Assembly (NCBI GenBank): GCA_012523305.1
Contig: JAAYIV010000029.1
Location: 17,295 to 81,294, forward strand
DNA length: 64,000 nucleotides
From: Spirochaetales bacterium
GTDB lineage: Bacteria > Spirochaetota > Spirochaetia > Sphaerochaetales > Sphaerochaetaceae
Reading direction: 5' to 3'
Positions within the stretch are counted from its first letter, which is position 1, and each line of letters starts with the position of its first letter. The position numbers were made by a program, and so were the translations under genes. The notes beneath the pieces are model-generated. The model ran no database searches. It was not told where the DNA came from and was given only the letters and a program-made list of their open reading frames with translations. Shown piece after piece: positions 54,615 through 62,512 of this stretch.

Positions 54615-55046
54615 ATGAAATTAAGGATGATATGGTTGTTGCTTGCAGCGGTATTCCTTATTTGCGGATGTACCGGATGCGAAAACAACCCATCAAGTGT
54701 CGATGTGACGCAAGAACGCGATATCATCGATTCTTCCCGATGGGTCGCTCAGGAAGCCTATAGCCTTGGCCAAAAAACATGGGGGCTGTTAAGCATTACC
54801 AGATTTGATGAATCGGGCAATTATTTTAAAGTGAGCGTGTATGCGCAAGTCGGATCGACACGAGTGATCCAGACAGCGACTTTAAAATATGAGGATGATG
54901 ACGTGTTGCTTTATGCGACCATCGATAATAGAGCTGAAGTGATGAGAGTGAAGATAACACGATGCCATGATGAGCAATTGGTGTTATCTCTTACGCCGGA
55001 CAGTTCGGATAAAATGTTTTTTTCATTCCAATCGCCTTCTTTCTGA
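54615..55046 (+). CDS. Small predicted lipoprotein
   Basis: A 143-residue protein with a lipoprotein signal (MIWLLLAAVFLICGCTGC; two cysteines, the first after LICG is the likely lipidation site). The mature part is a single beta-rich domain with no motif I recognise. It is well supported as a gene by AGAGGAGG before the ATG and by a strong terminator after it (55062-55119). It stands alone, with no co-directional partner upstream. Confidence 0.75.
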   Translation: MKLRMIWLLLAAVFLICGCTGCENNPSSVDVTQERDIIDSSRWVAQEAYSLGQKTWGLLSITRFDESGNYFKVSVYAQVGSTRVIQTATLKYEDDDVLLYATIDNRAEVMRVKITRCHDEQLVLSLTPDSSDKMFFSFQSPSF

Positions 55047-55061
55047 AAAGTTAACCCCTCG

Positions 55062-55119
55062 CCGGCCAGTACGGATTATGTATATCGGAGACGGGCATTT
55101 TCCTGCTGGCCGGATTTTT
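55062..55119 (+). terminator. Terminator of lipoprotein gene
   Basis: CCGGCCAG (55062-55069) pairs with CTGGCCGG (55106-55113) across a 36-base loop, followed by A and five T. It is 16 bases after the stop codon. Confidence 0.6.
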
Positions 55120-55155
55120 CTCGAATCACACGAATTACAAATACCTGCCAGCAAA

Positions 55156-55191
55156 GATGTTCAACAGGTGAAATAATTCCTGTTGAACATC
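55156..55191. other. Perfect 13-bp hairpin
   Basis: GATGTTCAACAGG (55156-55168) and CCTGTTGAACATC (55179-55191) with a 10-base AT-rich loop. No T-run follows. It may be part of a leader structure of the downstream dehydrogenase gene or a second, less typical terminator. Confidence 0.55.
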
Positions 55192-55386
55192 CGTATTCTT
55201 GCGTACTTGCTCTCTGGCGTTGGAATTGGACAGGCTCTAGAATAAACGGTAGTAGGACCGCTGCCAAGGAACTTGCCATGTGATACAGTATTCCGATTGA
55301 TGTCAAAATGGCTGTACAAGGGTGGAATATTAAGGTTACATTGTATGTGGCGGATAACCGCAGATCATCAGAATGGGAGTGTTGCG

Positions 55387-57006
55387 ATGAAATTGACCAA
55401 AGAAAACCTGAAACAGAGAAGTTTTTGGGAGGCAAAAGGTTATGTGCTTCCCGAATTCGATATCGATTCAGTAACCCGTAAGACAAAAGACCGCCCTACA
55501 TGGCTCCACTTCGGAGCTGGAAACATCTTCCGGGTATTTCCGGCTGTGCTTCAACAACATCTGTTGAATAAGAAACTGGCAGATACCGGCATCATAGTGA
55601 GTGAAGCGTTTGACGAAGAGATTCTCGACAAAGCTTACCGAGATTATGATAACCTTTCGCTTGCGATTACATTGAAAGGCGATGGCTCCATAGAAAAAGA
55701 AGTCGTGGCGTCGGTAGTGGAAAGTGTAAAACCAAAGAGCGAATACGCTCGTATGGTTGAGATCTTCACAGCTCCTTCGTTACAGATCGTTTCCTTTACC
55801 ATCACTGAAAAAGGATATGCCGTTAAAGACGGCTCCGGGAAATTGCTTCCTTGGATTCAAGCCGATTTGGATAAGACGCAGGGTGTGTTGGACACCACGA
55901 TCGGGTTGGTCGCTTCCTTGTTGCGTGAACGGTTCAAGAGCGGGGCACTACCTGTAGCCTTGGTCAGTATGGACAATTGTAGCCATAACGGTACGTTACT
56001 CAAAGAAGCTGTAATGACTTTCGTCGATGTTTGGGTGCAACAAGGATTGTGTGAAAAAGCATTCAGACATTACGTGTCAGATGAGAAGAAGGTTTCATTC
56101 AATTGGAGCATGATCGATAAGATCACTCCAAGACCGGCAGATACCGTAATTGAATTGCTCAACAATGATGGTGTGGAAGGCATGGAACTGACCCAGACTA
56201 AAAAAAATACGTTTGTGGCTCCGTTTGTGAATGCTGAAGAAACCCAATATCTGGCGATAGAAGATATTTTCCCCAACGGCAGGCCTCAGTTGGAGAACGT
56301 AGGGGTGTTGTTCTCAGATAAGGAAACGATTGATAAGATTGAACGGATGAAAGTCGGCACATGTTTGAATCCCCTGCATACTGTTTTGGCGATCTATGGC
56401 TGTCTGCTCGGATATGAATCGATTTCTGCCGAGATGAAGAATCCTGATTTGAAGGCGTTTATCGAGCAGGTCGGATATATCGAAGGGATGCCGGTTGTTG
56501 TCAACCCGGGCATCATCGACGCAACGGATTTCATCAAAACAACGATTGAAGTACGTTTCCCGAATCCGTTTGTTCCCGACACTCCCCAACGGATAGCAAC
56601 AGATACTTCAAAGAAACTTGTTGTTCGGTTTGGAGAAACGCTCAAAGCATATGTCGCCAGAGGCAAACAGGACTTGTCGTTCTTGACATTCATTCCCCTG
56701 GTGTTTGCCGGATACCTCAGATATCTGATGGCCGTCAACGACAACGGAGAACCGTTCGATCTTAGCCCGGATCCGAACCTTGAAGAAATGCGTTCGTATG
56801 TGGCTGATATCAAATTGGGTGATAGAAAACCGGTTCATAACCAGCTCAAGGATTTGCTCAGCAGGGCCGATATATTCGGCGTCGACCTGTACAAACATGG
56901 ATTGGGTGAAAAAGTAGAACGCATGTTCACCCAATTGATCGAAGGACCTTTGGCAGTGGCAAACACCATCAAGGAGTACCTCGCATCAGACGCAAAAACC
57001 ATTTGA
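55387..57006 (+). CDS. Mannitol dehydrogenase family protein (fructuronate reductase-like)
   Basis: A 539-residue polyol-type long-chain dehydrogenase. The NAD-binding motif HFGAGNIFRVFPAVLQQ is at residue 41, MDNCSHNGTLLKEAV near 200, and the catalytic core around NPLHTVLAIYGCLLG near 325. The family acts on mannitol, altronate, mannonate/fructuronate or arabinitol. The 539-residue length with a long C-terminal part resembles the Thermotoga-type mannonate oxidoreductase more than the 480-residue E. coli enzymes, but specificity is not certain. The ATG at 55387 follows GGGAGTG. No uronate isomerase or dehydratase gene is adjacent. Confidence 0.85.
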   Translation: MKLTKENLKQRSFWEAKGYVLPEFDIDSVTRKTKDRPTWLHFGAGNIFRVFPAVLQQHLLNKKLADTGIIVSEAFDEEILDKAYRDYDNLSLAITLKGDGSIEKEVVASVVESVKPKSEYARMVEIFTAPSLQIVSFTITEKGYAVKDGSGKLLPWIQADLDKTQGVLDTTIGLVASLLRERFKSGALPVALVSMDNCSHNGTLLKEAVMTFVDVWVQQGLCEKAFRHYVSDEKKVSFNWSMIDKITPRPADTVIELLNNDGVEGMELTQTKKNTFVAPFVNAEETQYLAIEDIFPNGRPQLENVGVLFSDKETIDKIERMKVGTCLNPLHTVLAIYGCLLGYESISAEMKNPDLKAFIEQVGYIEGMPVVVNPGIIDATDFIKTTIEVRFPNPFVPDTPQRIATDTSKKLVVRFGETLKAYVARGKQDLSFLTFIPLVFAGYLRYLMAVNDNGEPFDLSPDPNLEEMRSYVADIKLGDRKPVHNQLKDLLSRADIFGVDLYKHGLGEKVERMFTQLIEGPLAVANTIKEYLASDAKTI

Positions 57007-57022
57007 TTGTTTTTTCAATGGG

Positions 57023-57053
57023 CATGGCATCATCTGTAATCGATGATGCCATG
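57023..57053. terminator. Hairpin between convergent genes
   Basis: CATGGCATCATC (57023-57034) and GATGATGCCATG (57042-57053), a perfect 12-bp stem with a 7-base loop, between the dehydrogenase gene and the convergent repeat-protein gene. A run of six T lies upstream (57010-57016), not downstream, so it may serve as a bidirectional mRNA-end structure. Confidence 0.5.
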
Positions 57054-57079
57054 GTGCGATAGGCCATCAGACAAGCGAT

Positions 57080-58309
57080 TCATTTGGTAAGTAATGAAAA
57101 TTCATACGTCCAAGTTTCACCGTCACGATCGTTTATGGTCATACTAAACGGCAGTACCGTTTTACTTGGCGTATCGGCATCGATGACAAACCTGAATGTG
57201 TTTGCTTGCCCGATGATATGCGTTTCTGTTTTCGACGGTGAACTTGAGTTGTTGGTTCCGTATGTACCGGCAGGTAGCGAACGAATCGATATGGTCTTGT
57301 CCAATATCGTGACATACGGGCTGTCTGAGGATAGGGTAGCGACCAATCCGATAAGATCGGTATTACCTCCGTTATGAAGGCTGAATCCCACGCTAATCTG
57401 GGTTTTCACCGGAAGGTGGTCAGCATCGTAAAACAGTGTGTTGACTTTCTCGACAGACAGTTGCTTCCATTTTGCTTCAAATAGCGCACCGTTTCCTTGA
57501 ACAGCGTATGATTCTTCAGCAACTGATATACGATTGACCGGATCATACCAGTGAGCGAAACGATAGGTGTCATCAGGTGCCGTGAGTAACGGGACTTCGA
57601 CAACAACACCGTTATCGACATCTTCATGCATCACCTCAGTGCCGGTGACGCTATCGCTGAAGACAACCCTGTTACGCCAGATCGCATAGAGTGTCTGGTC
57701 CGTATAAGGCATCTTGATCGTTGTTCCCGGTCCATAATCGATGGTGTGTGGTGTGAGGCCCCATCCAGCCAATATTCCTGTACGATTCGGCCCGATCCTG
57801 ACCGAGCTTGTATCGGGCAGCTTGATATCGGATCCGGGCATGCTTCTGATCTGTTGTGTGTAGCTGTAACGCCAGGAATCACCGTTCTCCGAATACTCCA
57901 TGCTGAGAGTCGGGCGATAATATGTGCTCGTCTCGTACAGCCATGTCGCATGATCTTTCTTCAAGGGCTCTTCTTCAGCAAGTATTCTTGCGAGAAGCAT
58001 GTCGGTCTCGTCTTTGCTCAGCGCATACGATGAAAGGGTCAACAATCTTCCGTATGCATGCCGGTATCCTTCTAAATCTCCCGAGCGCCTTGCACTGAGC
58101 AGGTCTTCGTTGATTTTCTGCAATTCCAACGAAATTTTACCTTGCAGTTCGTTGTACGAGTCGATGATAACATCCATCTCGGCAGTGTTCAGATCAATGG
58201 CTCTGAATTGTTCATTACGAATTTCAACATTCCCAGAAGCAAAAATAGCCGCTGAACCAGCACAAAGAAGGATGCCGATAATAATGGGCAGAATGTGTTT
58301 TTGTCTCAT
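57080..58309 (-). CDS. Exported protein with InlB B-repeat-like domain
   Basis: A 409-residue exported protein with a signal peptide (ILPIIIGILLCAGSAAIFAS). A helical region (residues about 30-105, charged) is followed by a repeat of the InlB B / Listeria-Bacteroides type: GWGLTPHTIDYGPGTTIKMP, LYAIWRNRVVFSDSVTG and then FAHWYDPVNRISVAEESYAV with ALFEAKWKQ. The C-terminal 110 residues are an Ig-like beta domain (FSLHNGGNTDLIGLVATLSS). Such domains mediate surface contacts. Start ATG 58309 is preceded by AAGGAGG. It sits with other surface proteins in the window. Confidence 0.78.
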   Translation of the reverse strand: MRQKHILPIIIGILLCAGSAAIFASGNVEIRNEQFRAIDLNTAEMDVIIDSYNELQGKISLELQKINEDLLSARRSGDLEGYRHAYGRLLTLSSYALSKDETDMLLARILAEEEPLKKDHATWLYETSTYYRPTLSMEYSENGDSWRYSYTQQIRSMPGSDIKLPDTSSVRIGPNRTGILAGWGLTPHTIDYGPGTTIKMPYTDQTLYAIWRNRVVFSDSVTGTEVMHEDVDNGVVVEVPLLTAPDDTYRFAHWYDPVNRISVAEESYAVQGNGALFEAKWKQLSVEKVNTLFYDADHLPVKTQISVGFSLHNGGNTDLIGLVATLSSDSPYVTILDKTISIRSLPAGTYGTNNSSSPSKTETHIIGQANTFRFVIDADTPSKTVLPFSMTINDRDGETWTYEFSLLTK

Positions 58310-58445
58310 CTCGTTTTCCTCCTTGATGATAATATAATTATTAAAATTCTTAACGCGAACGCTAAGCAATCAATGGACTTAACAAGATTTTCTACTGTAC
58401 GGACCATGATGAAATATACTATTGAAATTGATAAATGGCCACTGC

Positions 58446-58823
58446 TTACAACAATTGTCTGCTTCCTGAAAACGCAGCGGTAACTTCAATGACAACCGCT
58501 GCATGGCCGGGATGTTCGACTGGATTCCAACTCTTCATCCAATCGAATAGCAATCCTTCGGTCACGTACCTGAACGAACCGGTCAACTGATATGCTTTTT
58601 TTTCGTCTGTCAGGAACAAGATGCATACTTTGCTGCTGTGTTTAAGGTTTTCTTTTGTTTTCTTGAAATAATTGTCGGCGATGACAATCCGTTCAGTTTC
58701 ATACAAGCTAACGCATGTCACATAGATACTGTTTGGTACACCGGTATCTGATACGGTGGTGAAAACCACCGGTCCTTCCCTGTGTTTCCATGCATTGATG
58801 ATCTCAGGAGGTAATTTAGCCAT
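58446..58823 (-). CDS. Pyridoxamine 5'-phosphate oxidase family (flavin-binding split barrel)
   Basis: A 125-residue protein of the PNPOx-like split-barrel superfamily. WKHREGPVVFTTVSDTGVPN is the usual first strand pair, followed by RIVIADNYFKKTKENLKHSS and VCILFLTDEKKAYQLTGSFR. Proteins of this size bind FMN or F420 and their substrate is usually unknown. AAAGGA precedes ATG 58823. The gene stands alone on the minus strand, with a 102-base gap to the next small membrane gene. Confidence 0.8.
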   Translation of the reverse strand: MAKLPPEIINAWKHREGPVVFTTVSDTGVPNSIYVTCVSLYETERIVIADNYFKKTKENLKHSSKVCILFLTDEKKAYQLTGSFRYVTEGLLFDWMKSWNPVEHPGHAAVVIEVTAAFSGSRQLL

Positions 58824-58925
58824 GATGTGTCCTTTATGTACAAGCTGGAAACACGATATCACAAAACAAACATTCCTCCAATGATTTTTTATGACCTTAA
58901 TTGCATCGCGCTGGGCCAGCGGGCA

Positions 58926-59150
58926 TCAAAGATAGACAGCAACAGCCAATACACCGTGAATTGTTGCGATGATTGCTGTTGAATAGGCGAGCCTGAAATG
59001 CACCTTTGGTTTAATCTTAACGATTTTTCTTCGGGTAAGGATCATTACCAAAGCGGTTGCCCACATCAGGAGGTAACTGATAATACCAAGATACCCGATT
59101 ACCGGAAACCCAAAAAAGTAATGATATGCTATTTGTTGTAAGAATTCCAT
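58926..59150 (-). CDS. Small membrane protein, possible b-type haem
   Basis: A 74-residue protein with two membrane helices (GYLGIISYLLMWATALVMI and YSTAIIATIHGVLAVAVYL). Two histidines 14 residues apart (VHFRLAYSTAIIATIHG) resemble one half of the bis-histidine haem site in ferric-reductase-like and cytochrome b561-like proteins. GGAGG precedes ATG 59150. It is divergent from a DOMON-domain gene, which fits a small membrane electron-transfer pair, but this is inference. Confidence 0.68.
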   Translation of the reverse strand: MEFLQQIAYHYFFGFPVIGYLGIISYLLMWATALVMILTRRKIVKIKPKVHFRLAYSTAIIATIHGVLAVAVYL

Positions 59151-59312
59151 AATTCCTCCATTCGATGTGACAAATATAGAGTATAATGTTAGGTATGGCA
59201 AACAAAAATTGAAAAATCTATTTCCGCTCCCATATTCCTATGTATATATTCTGCATATGGAATTGGGAGATTTGATCCCGATTAAATTTCGTATTATTGA
59301 TAGGGAGGTTGT

Positions 59313-59861
59313 ATGAGACATACCAAACTTTTCATACTGATAGTAATAGCTATGTTTACGTTGCCCTTGTGGGCTTCGGGTAATGGCGAGGCAGGACCGG
59401 TTGTAAGCGAGAATTCCAATCATGTTCAATTTGGTGAAAATTGGTGGGTTGAGTGGCGCTTCGTCGGCGATGAAATAGAATTCACTATGGCTGCTCCCAC
59501 AACCGGGTGGGTAGCGATCGGATTCAATCCCAGCCGGATGATGAGAGATGCAGACTTTGTGATCGCGTATGTGAAAGATACAATGGTCTATGCCAGGGAC
59601 GATTACGGAACGAGCAATACCGGTCATGGTGCTGACGTCAGCTTGGGCGGTGTTGATAATGTGCGTATTATTTCAGGCAAGGAAGAAGGCCAGGTAACGA
59701 CAATTACTTTTGCGGTTCCGACGAATTCCGGTGATACCTATGATGCGGTATTTGTTCCGGGACAAACGTATAAAATATTGGTAGCCCACGGAGCTGACGG
59801 ACAAGATAATTTTACCAGTATGCACAGAGGAAGAAGTTCAGCTAATGTCGTATTGAAATGA
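59313..59861 (+). CDS. Exported DOMON-domain protein
   Basis: A 182-residue protein with a cleavable signal peptide (LFILIVIAMFTLPLWASG). The rest is a DOMON beta-sandwich: WWVEWRFVGDEIEFTM, TGWVAIGFNPSRMMRDADFV (methionine at the position that binds haem in cytochrome-type DOMON domains) and a late histidine in FTSMHRGRSS. DOMON domains bind haem or sugars and feed electrons to membrane cytochromes. GGGAGG precedes the ATG. The small histidine-bearing membrane gene is divergent from it. A long hairpin with a T-run follows (59880-59949). Confidence 0.85.
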   Translation: MRHTKLFILIVIAMFTLPLWASGNGEAGPVVSENSNHVQFGENWWVEWRFVGDEIEFTMAAPTTGWVAIGFNPSRMMRDADFVIAYVKDTMVYARDDYGTSNTGHGADVSLGGVDNVRIISGKEEGQVTTITFAVPTNSGDTYDAVFVPGQTYKILVAHGADGQDNFTSMHRGRSSANVVLK

Positions 59862-60172
59862 TTGCCTTTGGGTGATATCAAAGCCTTGGACAACCTGATG
59901 ATCGATGCCAAAATACCAGCAGATATTATCGGTCTGTTCAAGGCTTTTTATATTGATTAACTTCTTACATTTTTTTCAATTTCATACATATATGTATCTT
60001 TATATTATATAGATAACTAAAATGAAAAGATAATAAATCCTTTTGATTCAAGTTCTTATTGATACAATTTAGCAAATGTGATATGTTTCAAAACATCTAA
60101 CATTTGATATATGTTTCTATTTTGTTTTAAACAAGATTATCATAGATATTACAGACTCCTTATCCTAATGAA
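59862..60172. other. AT-rich gene-free region after DOMON gene
   Basis: 311 bases with no clear gene. Contains the hairpin 59880-59949, an AT-rich stretch, and a second imperfect hairpin at 60073-60106 (CAAATGT/ACATTTG with inner TGTTT/AAACA). It ends at the weakly marked start region of the next open frame. Confidence 0.5.
59880..59949 (+). terminator. Long-loop terminator of DOMON gene
   Basis: AAAGCCTTGGACA (59880-59892) pairs with TGTTCAAGGCTTT (59935-59947), 13 bp with one G-T wobble, followed by more T. The 42-base loop can fold further. It begins 18 bases after the stop codon. Confidence 0.5.
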
Positions 60173-60691
60173 TTGCTTGTTGATCAAAGTAAAAGATATC
60201 AAATTCGGACATCAATACTAGAGTGCTTGAAGGTGTATGTTGCGATGGAGTCGAAGTTACCGAAGACGAGTTTTTGGGAATTTGAATTAGGCTATAATAG
60301 TCTTACTGATGTGTTGGAGTTTTCAATCCAGTTTATAAGCACAAGTAGATATCAGTTGCTGGATTATTATCTTTCAAACGCTAAGGAAAGTGTGCTTTTG
60401 GTGTTTGATGAGTGGAAGATTCAAGAAAACTTTATCTCTACCGGAGAGTATCATTATTATCACGGTGGAAGGATCAGGAACAGTGATATTCCTTCACTTG
60501 TGAGGATCTTGAGGTCTCCTCATGTGTGCATCGGAACAACGATAAGGCAACAGCTTGCAGTGAATGAAAATGTGGGATACTCAAGCTATAGCTATGAGAC
60601 GGTCAATGAAATCGTCGATTCTGAGAAATGTAGGTTCCTCAACTACATAAGGTTGGCTTTGGCAACAAGATATCCAGAAGCGATTACGTAA
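60173..60691 (+). CDS. Hypothetical protein of foreign codon usage
   Basis: An open frame of up to 172 residues with no recognised domain and no homologous family that I can name. It is mixed alpha/beta with several aromatic residues (STGEYHYYHGGRIRNS). The frame has no ATG until 60245, which lies about ten bases after GAAGGTG; upstream only a TTG (60173) is available, without a ribosome site, so the true start may be 60245 or the gene may have lost its 5' end. Arginine is coded mostly by AGG (seven of eleven) and AGA, unlike the CGN-rich neighbours, and the flanks are AT-rich, suggesting transfer. Confidence 0.5.
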   Translation: MLVDQSKRYQIRTSILECLKVYVAMESKLPKTSFWEFELGYNSLTDVLEFSIQFISTSRYQLLDYYLSNAKESVLLVFDEWKIQENFISTGEYHYYHGGRIRNSDIPSLVRILRSPHVCIGTTIRQQLAVNENVGYSSYSYETVNEIVDSEKCRFLNYIRLALATRYPEAIT

Positions 60692-60722
60692 AACGGCAAC
60701 CGGAACTTATTCCGATTGCCGT
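60689..60722 (-). terminator. Terminator of the CBS gene (possibly bidirectional)
   Basis: ACGGCAACCGGAA (60693-60705) pairs with TTCCGATTGCCGT (60710-60722), 13 bp with one mismatch. On the minus strand the stem is followed by TTTT, so it terminates the CBS-domain gene; it also lies directly at the end of the plus-strand open frame. Confidence 0.65.
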
Positions 60723-60758
60723 CTGGGTTATCATCCGGAAACATAGATGCTACAGAAA

Positions 60759-61196
60759 TTAATATGTGTTTGCGATGTAGTATTCCAGCTGGCCGATCTG
60801 GAAGGCCCTGTTCTCCAGCGTAGCTTTTACGACATCGCCGATTGAAACGATGCCAACGACTTTTTCATTCTCCACGACGGGAAGGTGCCTGAACCTGCCT
60901 TGTGTCATTAATTGAAGGCAATCGTCAAGACTTTGATGAGGCTTCACATAGGTAACGCATTTGGTCATTACTTCAGATACGGGTATGGTAGTCTTGTATT
61001 CGATCTTTCCTGTAAGATGCCTTATGATATCGCGTTCGGAAAGTATTCCGGCGATACCTCCGTTTTCATCAAGGGCCAAGACAGCTCCGATTTTATGTTG
61101 GGTGAGCTTAAGCAACGCTTGTGCTAGTGTATCGTTAGGTTTGACGGAAACTACTGTTTTTCCCTTCTGGTCGAGTACTGCTTGAACGGTATTCAT
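60759..61196 (-). CDS. Two-CBS-domain protein
   Basis: A 145-residue protein made of a CBS pair: PNDTLAQALLKLTQHKIGAV and IAGILSERDIIRHL form the first motif, MTQGRFRHLPVVENEKVVGI and VSIGDVVKATL the second. CBS pairs bind adenine nucleotides and sense energy state; the target here is unknown, as the protein has no other domain. GGAGGG precedes ATG 61196. It is divergent from the aldolase gene. Confidence 0.88.
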   Translation of the reverse strand: MNTVQAVLDQKGKTVVSVKPNDTLAQALLKLTQHKIGAVLALDENGGIAGILSERDIIRHLTGKIEYKTTIPVSEVMTKCVTYVKPHQSLDDCLQLMTQGRFRHLPVVENEKVVGIVSIGDVVKATLENRAFQIGQLEYYIANTY

Positions 61197-61588
61197 ACGA
61201 ACCCTCCTTACATCCAATAATATATCAGCTGATAAGCATGCTACATTAGTGAAACGAATTTCACAAGAGAAATCCTTGTGATTTCATCACCTAATGGTCA
61301 AACAGCCCGTTTTTTTATCTAATCAGTCATCATATCGGTATTTGGACATGCGATGAATGCAGATGTTTCGATTAGTTGCATGCGGATTAGTAATGATGTG
61401 CAGAAAGTGCTATGATGAAAACATGCCACATACGGATAGTTTTGCTGGACAAACCAAAGTTTCTGTCGTTAAAGTAAAGGGAACGGATTGCCCACGGGTA
61501 CGTACACCAAACCTTTTGGTATGTGAACGACAGCGTGACACTGTCAACAAGGCCTTGAATCATAAAAATCTCTTACAGGAGGATCCCG
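61197..61588. other. Divergent intergenic region, CBS / aldolase
   Basis: 392 bases without a convincing gene. Has a TCACAAG-N7-CTTGTGA hairpin/dyad at 61261-61281 and a T8 run near 61310. The plus-strand open frame at 61357-61596 has no ribosome site and no recognisable motif. An extended -10 (TGCTATGAT, 61408-61416) is a candidate promoter of the aldolase operon, with only a poor -35. AGGAGG of the aldolase gene closes the region. Confidence 0.5.
61408..61416 (+). promoter_or_regulatory. Candidate extended -10 promoter of aldolase operon
   Basis: TG-C-TATGAT (61408-61416) is an extended -10 element about 170 bases upstream of the aldolase start. No hexamer near TTGACA is found at the right distance, so this is weak. 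Confidence 0.3.
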
Positions 61589-62488
61589 ATGAATGACATT
61601 AAAACCTTAATGGAGAAAGCATACCGCAACCATATTGTGGTCCCTTCCTTCAACATGCCGCACCTTCCTATGATGAAACCGGTAGTCGATGCTTTGCGCG
61701 ATACAAATACATTTGGCCTTATAGCTGTCGCCAGGCTTGAATGGATGAAGTTTTTCTCCGTTAGTCCGGAGGCTGTCGCCGAAGAGTACGCTCGACAAGG
61801 CGATCCCGGCGTAACAAGATTGCACCTTGATCATGTCCCGGTCATAGATGAGGATCATTTGGAAGTCGATTACATGGATGATATCGAGCGTGCGATCCGG
61901 GCAGGTTTTCAGTCGGTGATGGTGGATGGATCGCGTCTTCAACTGGATGAAAACATCAAGGCTGTGCGTTATGTAGTCGATATGGCACATTCGAAGAGTG
62001 TTCCGGTTGAAGCTGAGTTAGGTGCCGTGATGGGTCATGAAGACGGTCCGATGCCTGATTATGACGAATTGTTCAGTAGCGGACGCGGATTTACTGATGT
62101 CGCTGAAGCCAAAAAATTCATTAAGGAAACAGGAGTTGATTGGCTCAGCGTTGCCATCGGTTCGGTTCACGGAGCAATCAGCCCCTCGAATCGCGACAAG
62201 AAAAAAGTCGCTGCGAGGCTTCATATCGGTCGCCTTTCCGAATTGGACAAGGCCTTGGATATCCCGCTCGTACTTCACGGCGGTTCAGGAATTGCCCTTC
62301 CTTACCTCAAGGAGGCCTTCTCTCATGGCATCGCAAAATTGAACATCGGGACAGATATTCGCCAAGCGTATGAAGCCCATGCCAATCTTTCGATAGCCAA
62401 AGGACGCGATGCCGTATATCACAGAGTCATGGAGATCGTGAAAGAATTGGGCATTGCAGGATCAGCTGATACTCTTCTTTCGGTGTAA
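61589..62488 (+). CDS. Class II ketose-bisphosphate aldolase family protein
   Basis: A 299-residue class II (zinc) aldolase. The N-terminal VPSFNMPHLPMMKPVVDAL, the metal and substrate residues in RLHLDHVPV, the PVEAELGAVMGHEDG segment near residue 140, VAIGSVHGAI, and VLHGGSGIALP with KLNIGTDIRQAYE near 235-260 are intact. Members cleave fructose-1,6-bisphosphate, tagatose-1,6-bisphosphate or related ketose phosphates. The sequence has features of the non-FbaA group, and its neighbour is a sugar kinase, so an inducible sugar pathway is likely. AGGAGG precedes the ATG; the kinase gene begins 24 bases later. Confidence 0.9.
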   Translation: MNDIKTLMEKAYRNHIVVPSFNMPHLPMMKPVVDALRDTNTFGLIAVARLEWMKFFSVSPEAVAEEYARQGDPGVTRLHLDHVPVIDEDHLEVDYMDDIERAIRAGFQSVMVDGSRLQLDENIKAVRYVVDMAHSKSVPVEAELGAVMGHEDGPMPDYDELFSSGRGFTDVAEAKKFIKETGVDWLSVAIGSVHGAISPSNRDKKKVAARLHIGRLSELDKALDIPLVLHGGSGIALPYLKEAFSHGIAKLNIGTDIRQAYEAHANLSIAKGRDAVYHRVMEIVKELGIAGSADTLLSV

Positions 62489-62512
62489 CTACTTTTTTTT
62501 GGAGGCGTATCC

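Larger units (their letters stand above)
55047..55386. other. Intergenic region with two strong hairpins
   Basis: 340 bases between the lipoprotein and mannitol-dehydrogenase-family genes. It contains the lipoprotein terminator (55062-55119), a second perfect 13-bp hairpin (55156-55191) and a small GCGG-ATAA-CCGC stem near 55351. The last 12 bases include GGGAGTG, the ribosome site of the next gene. No open frame with a credible start was found. Confidence 0.55.

Noticed and set aside
59862..59960. In-frame continuation of the DOMON gene after its TGA, coding-like for 32 codons
   Set aside because: The DOMON fold is complete at the stop and the stretch coincides with a terminator-like hairpin; readthrough is not supported.
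61357..61596. 79-codon open frame upstream of the aldolase gene
   Set aside because: No ribosome binding site or known motif, runs across the candidate promoter and into the aldolase start; more likely chance.
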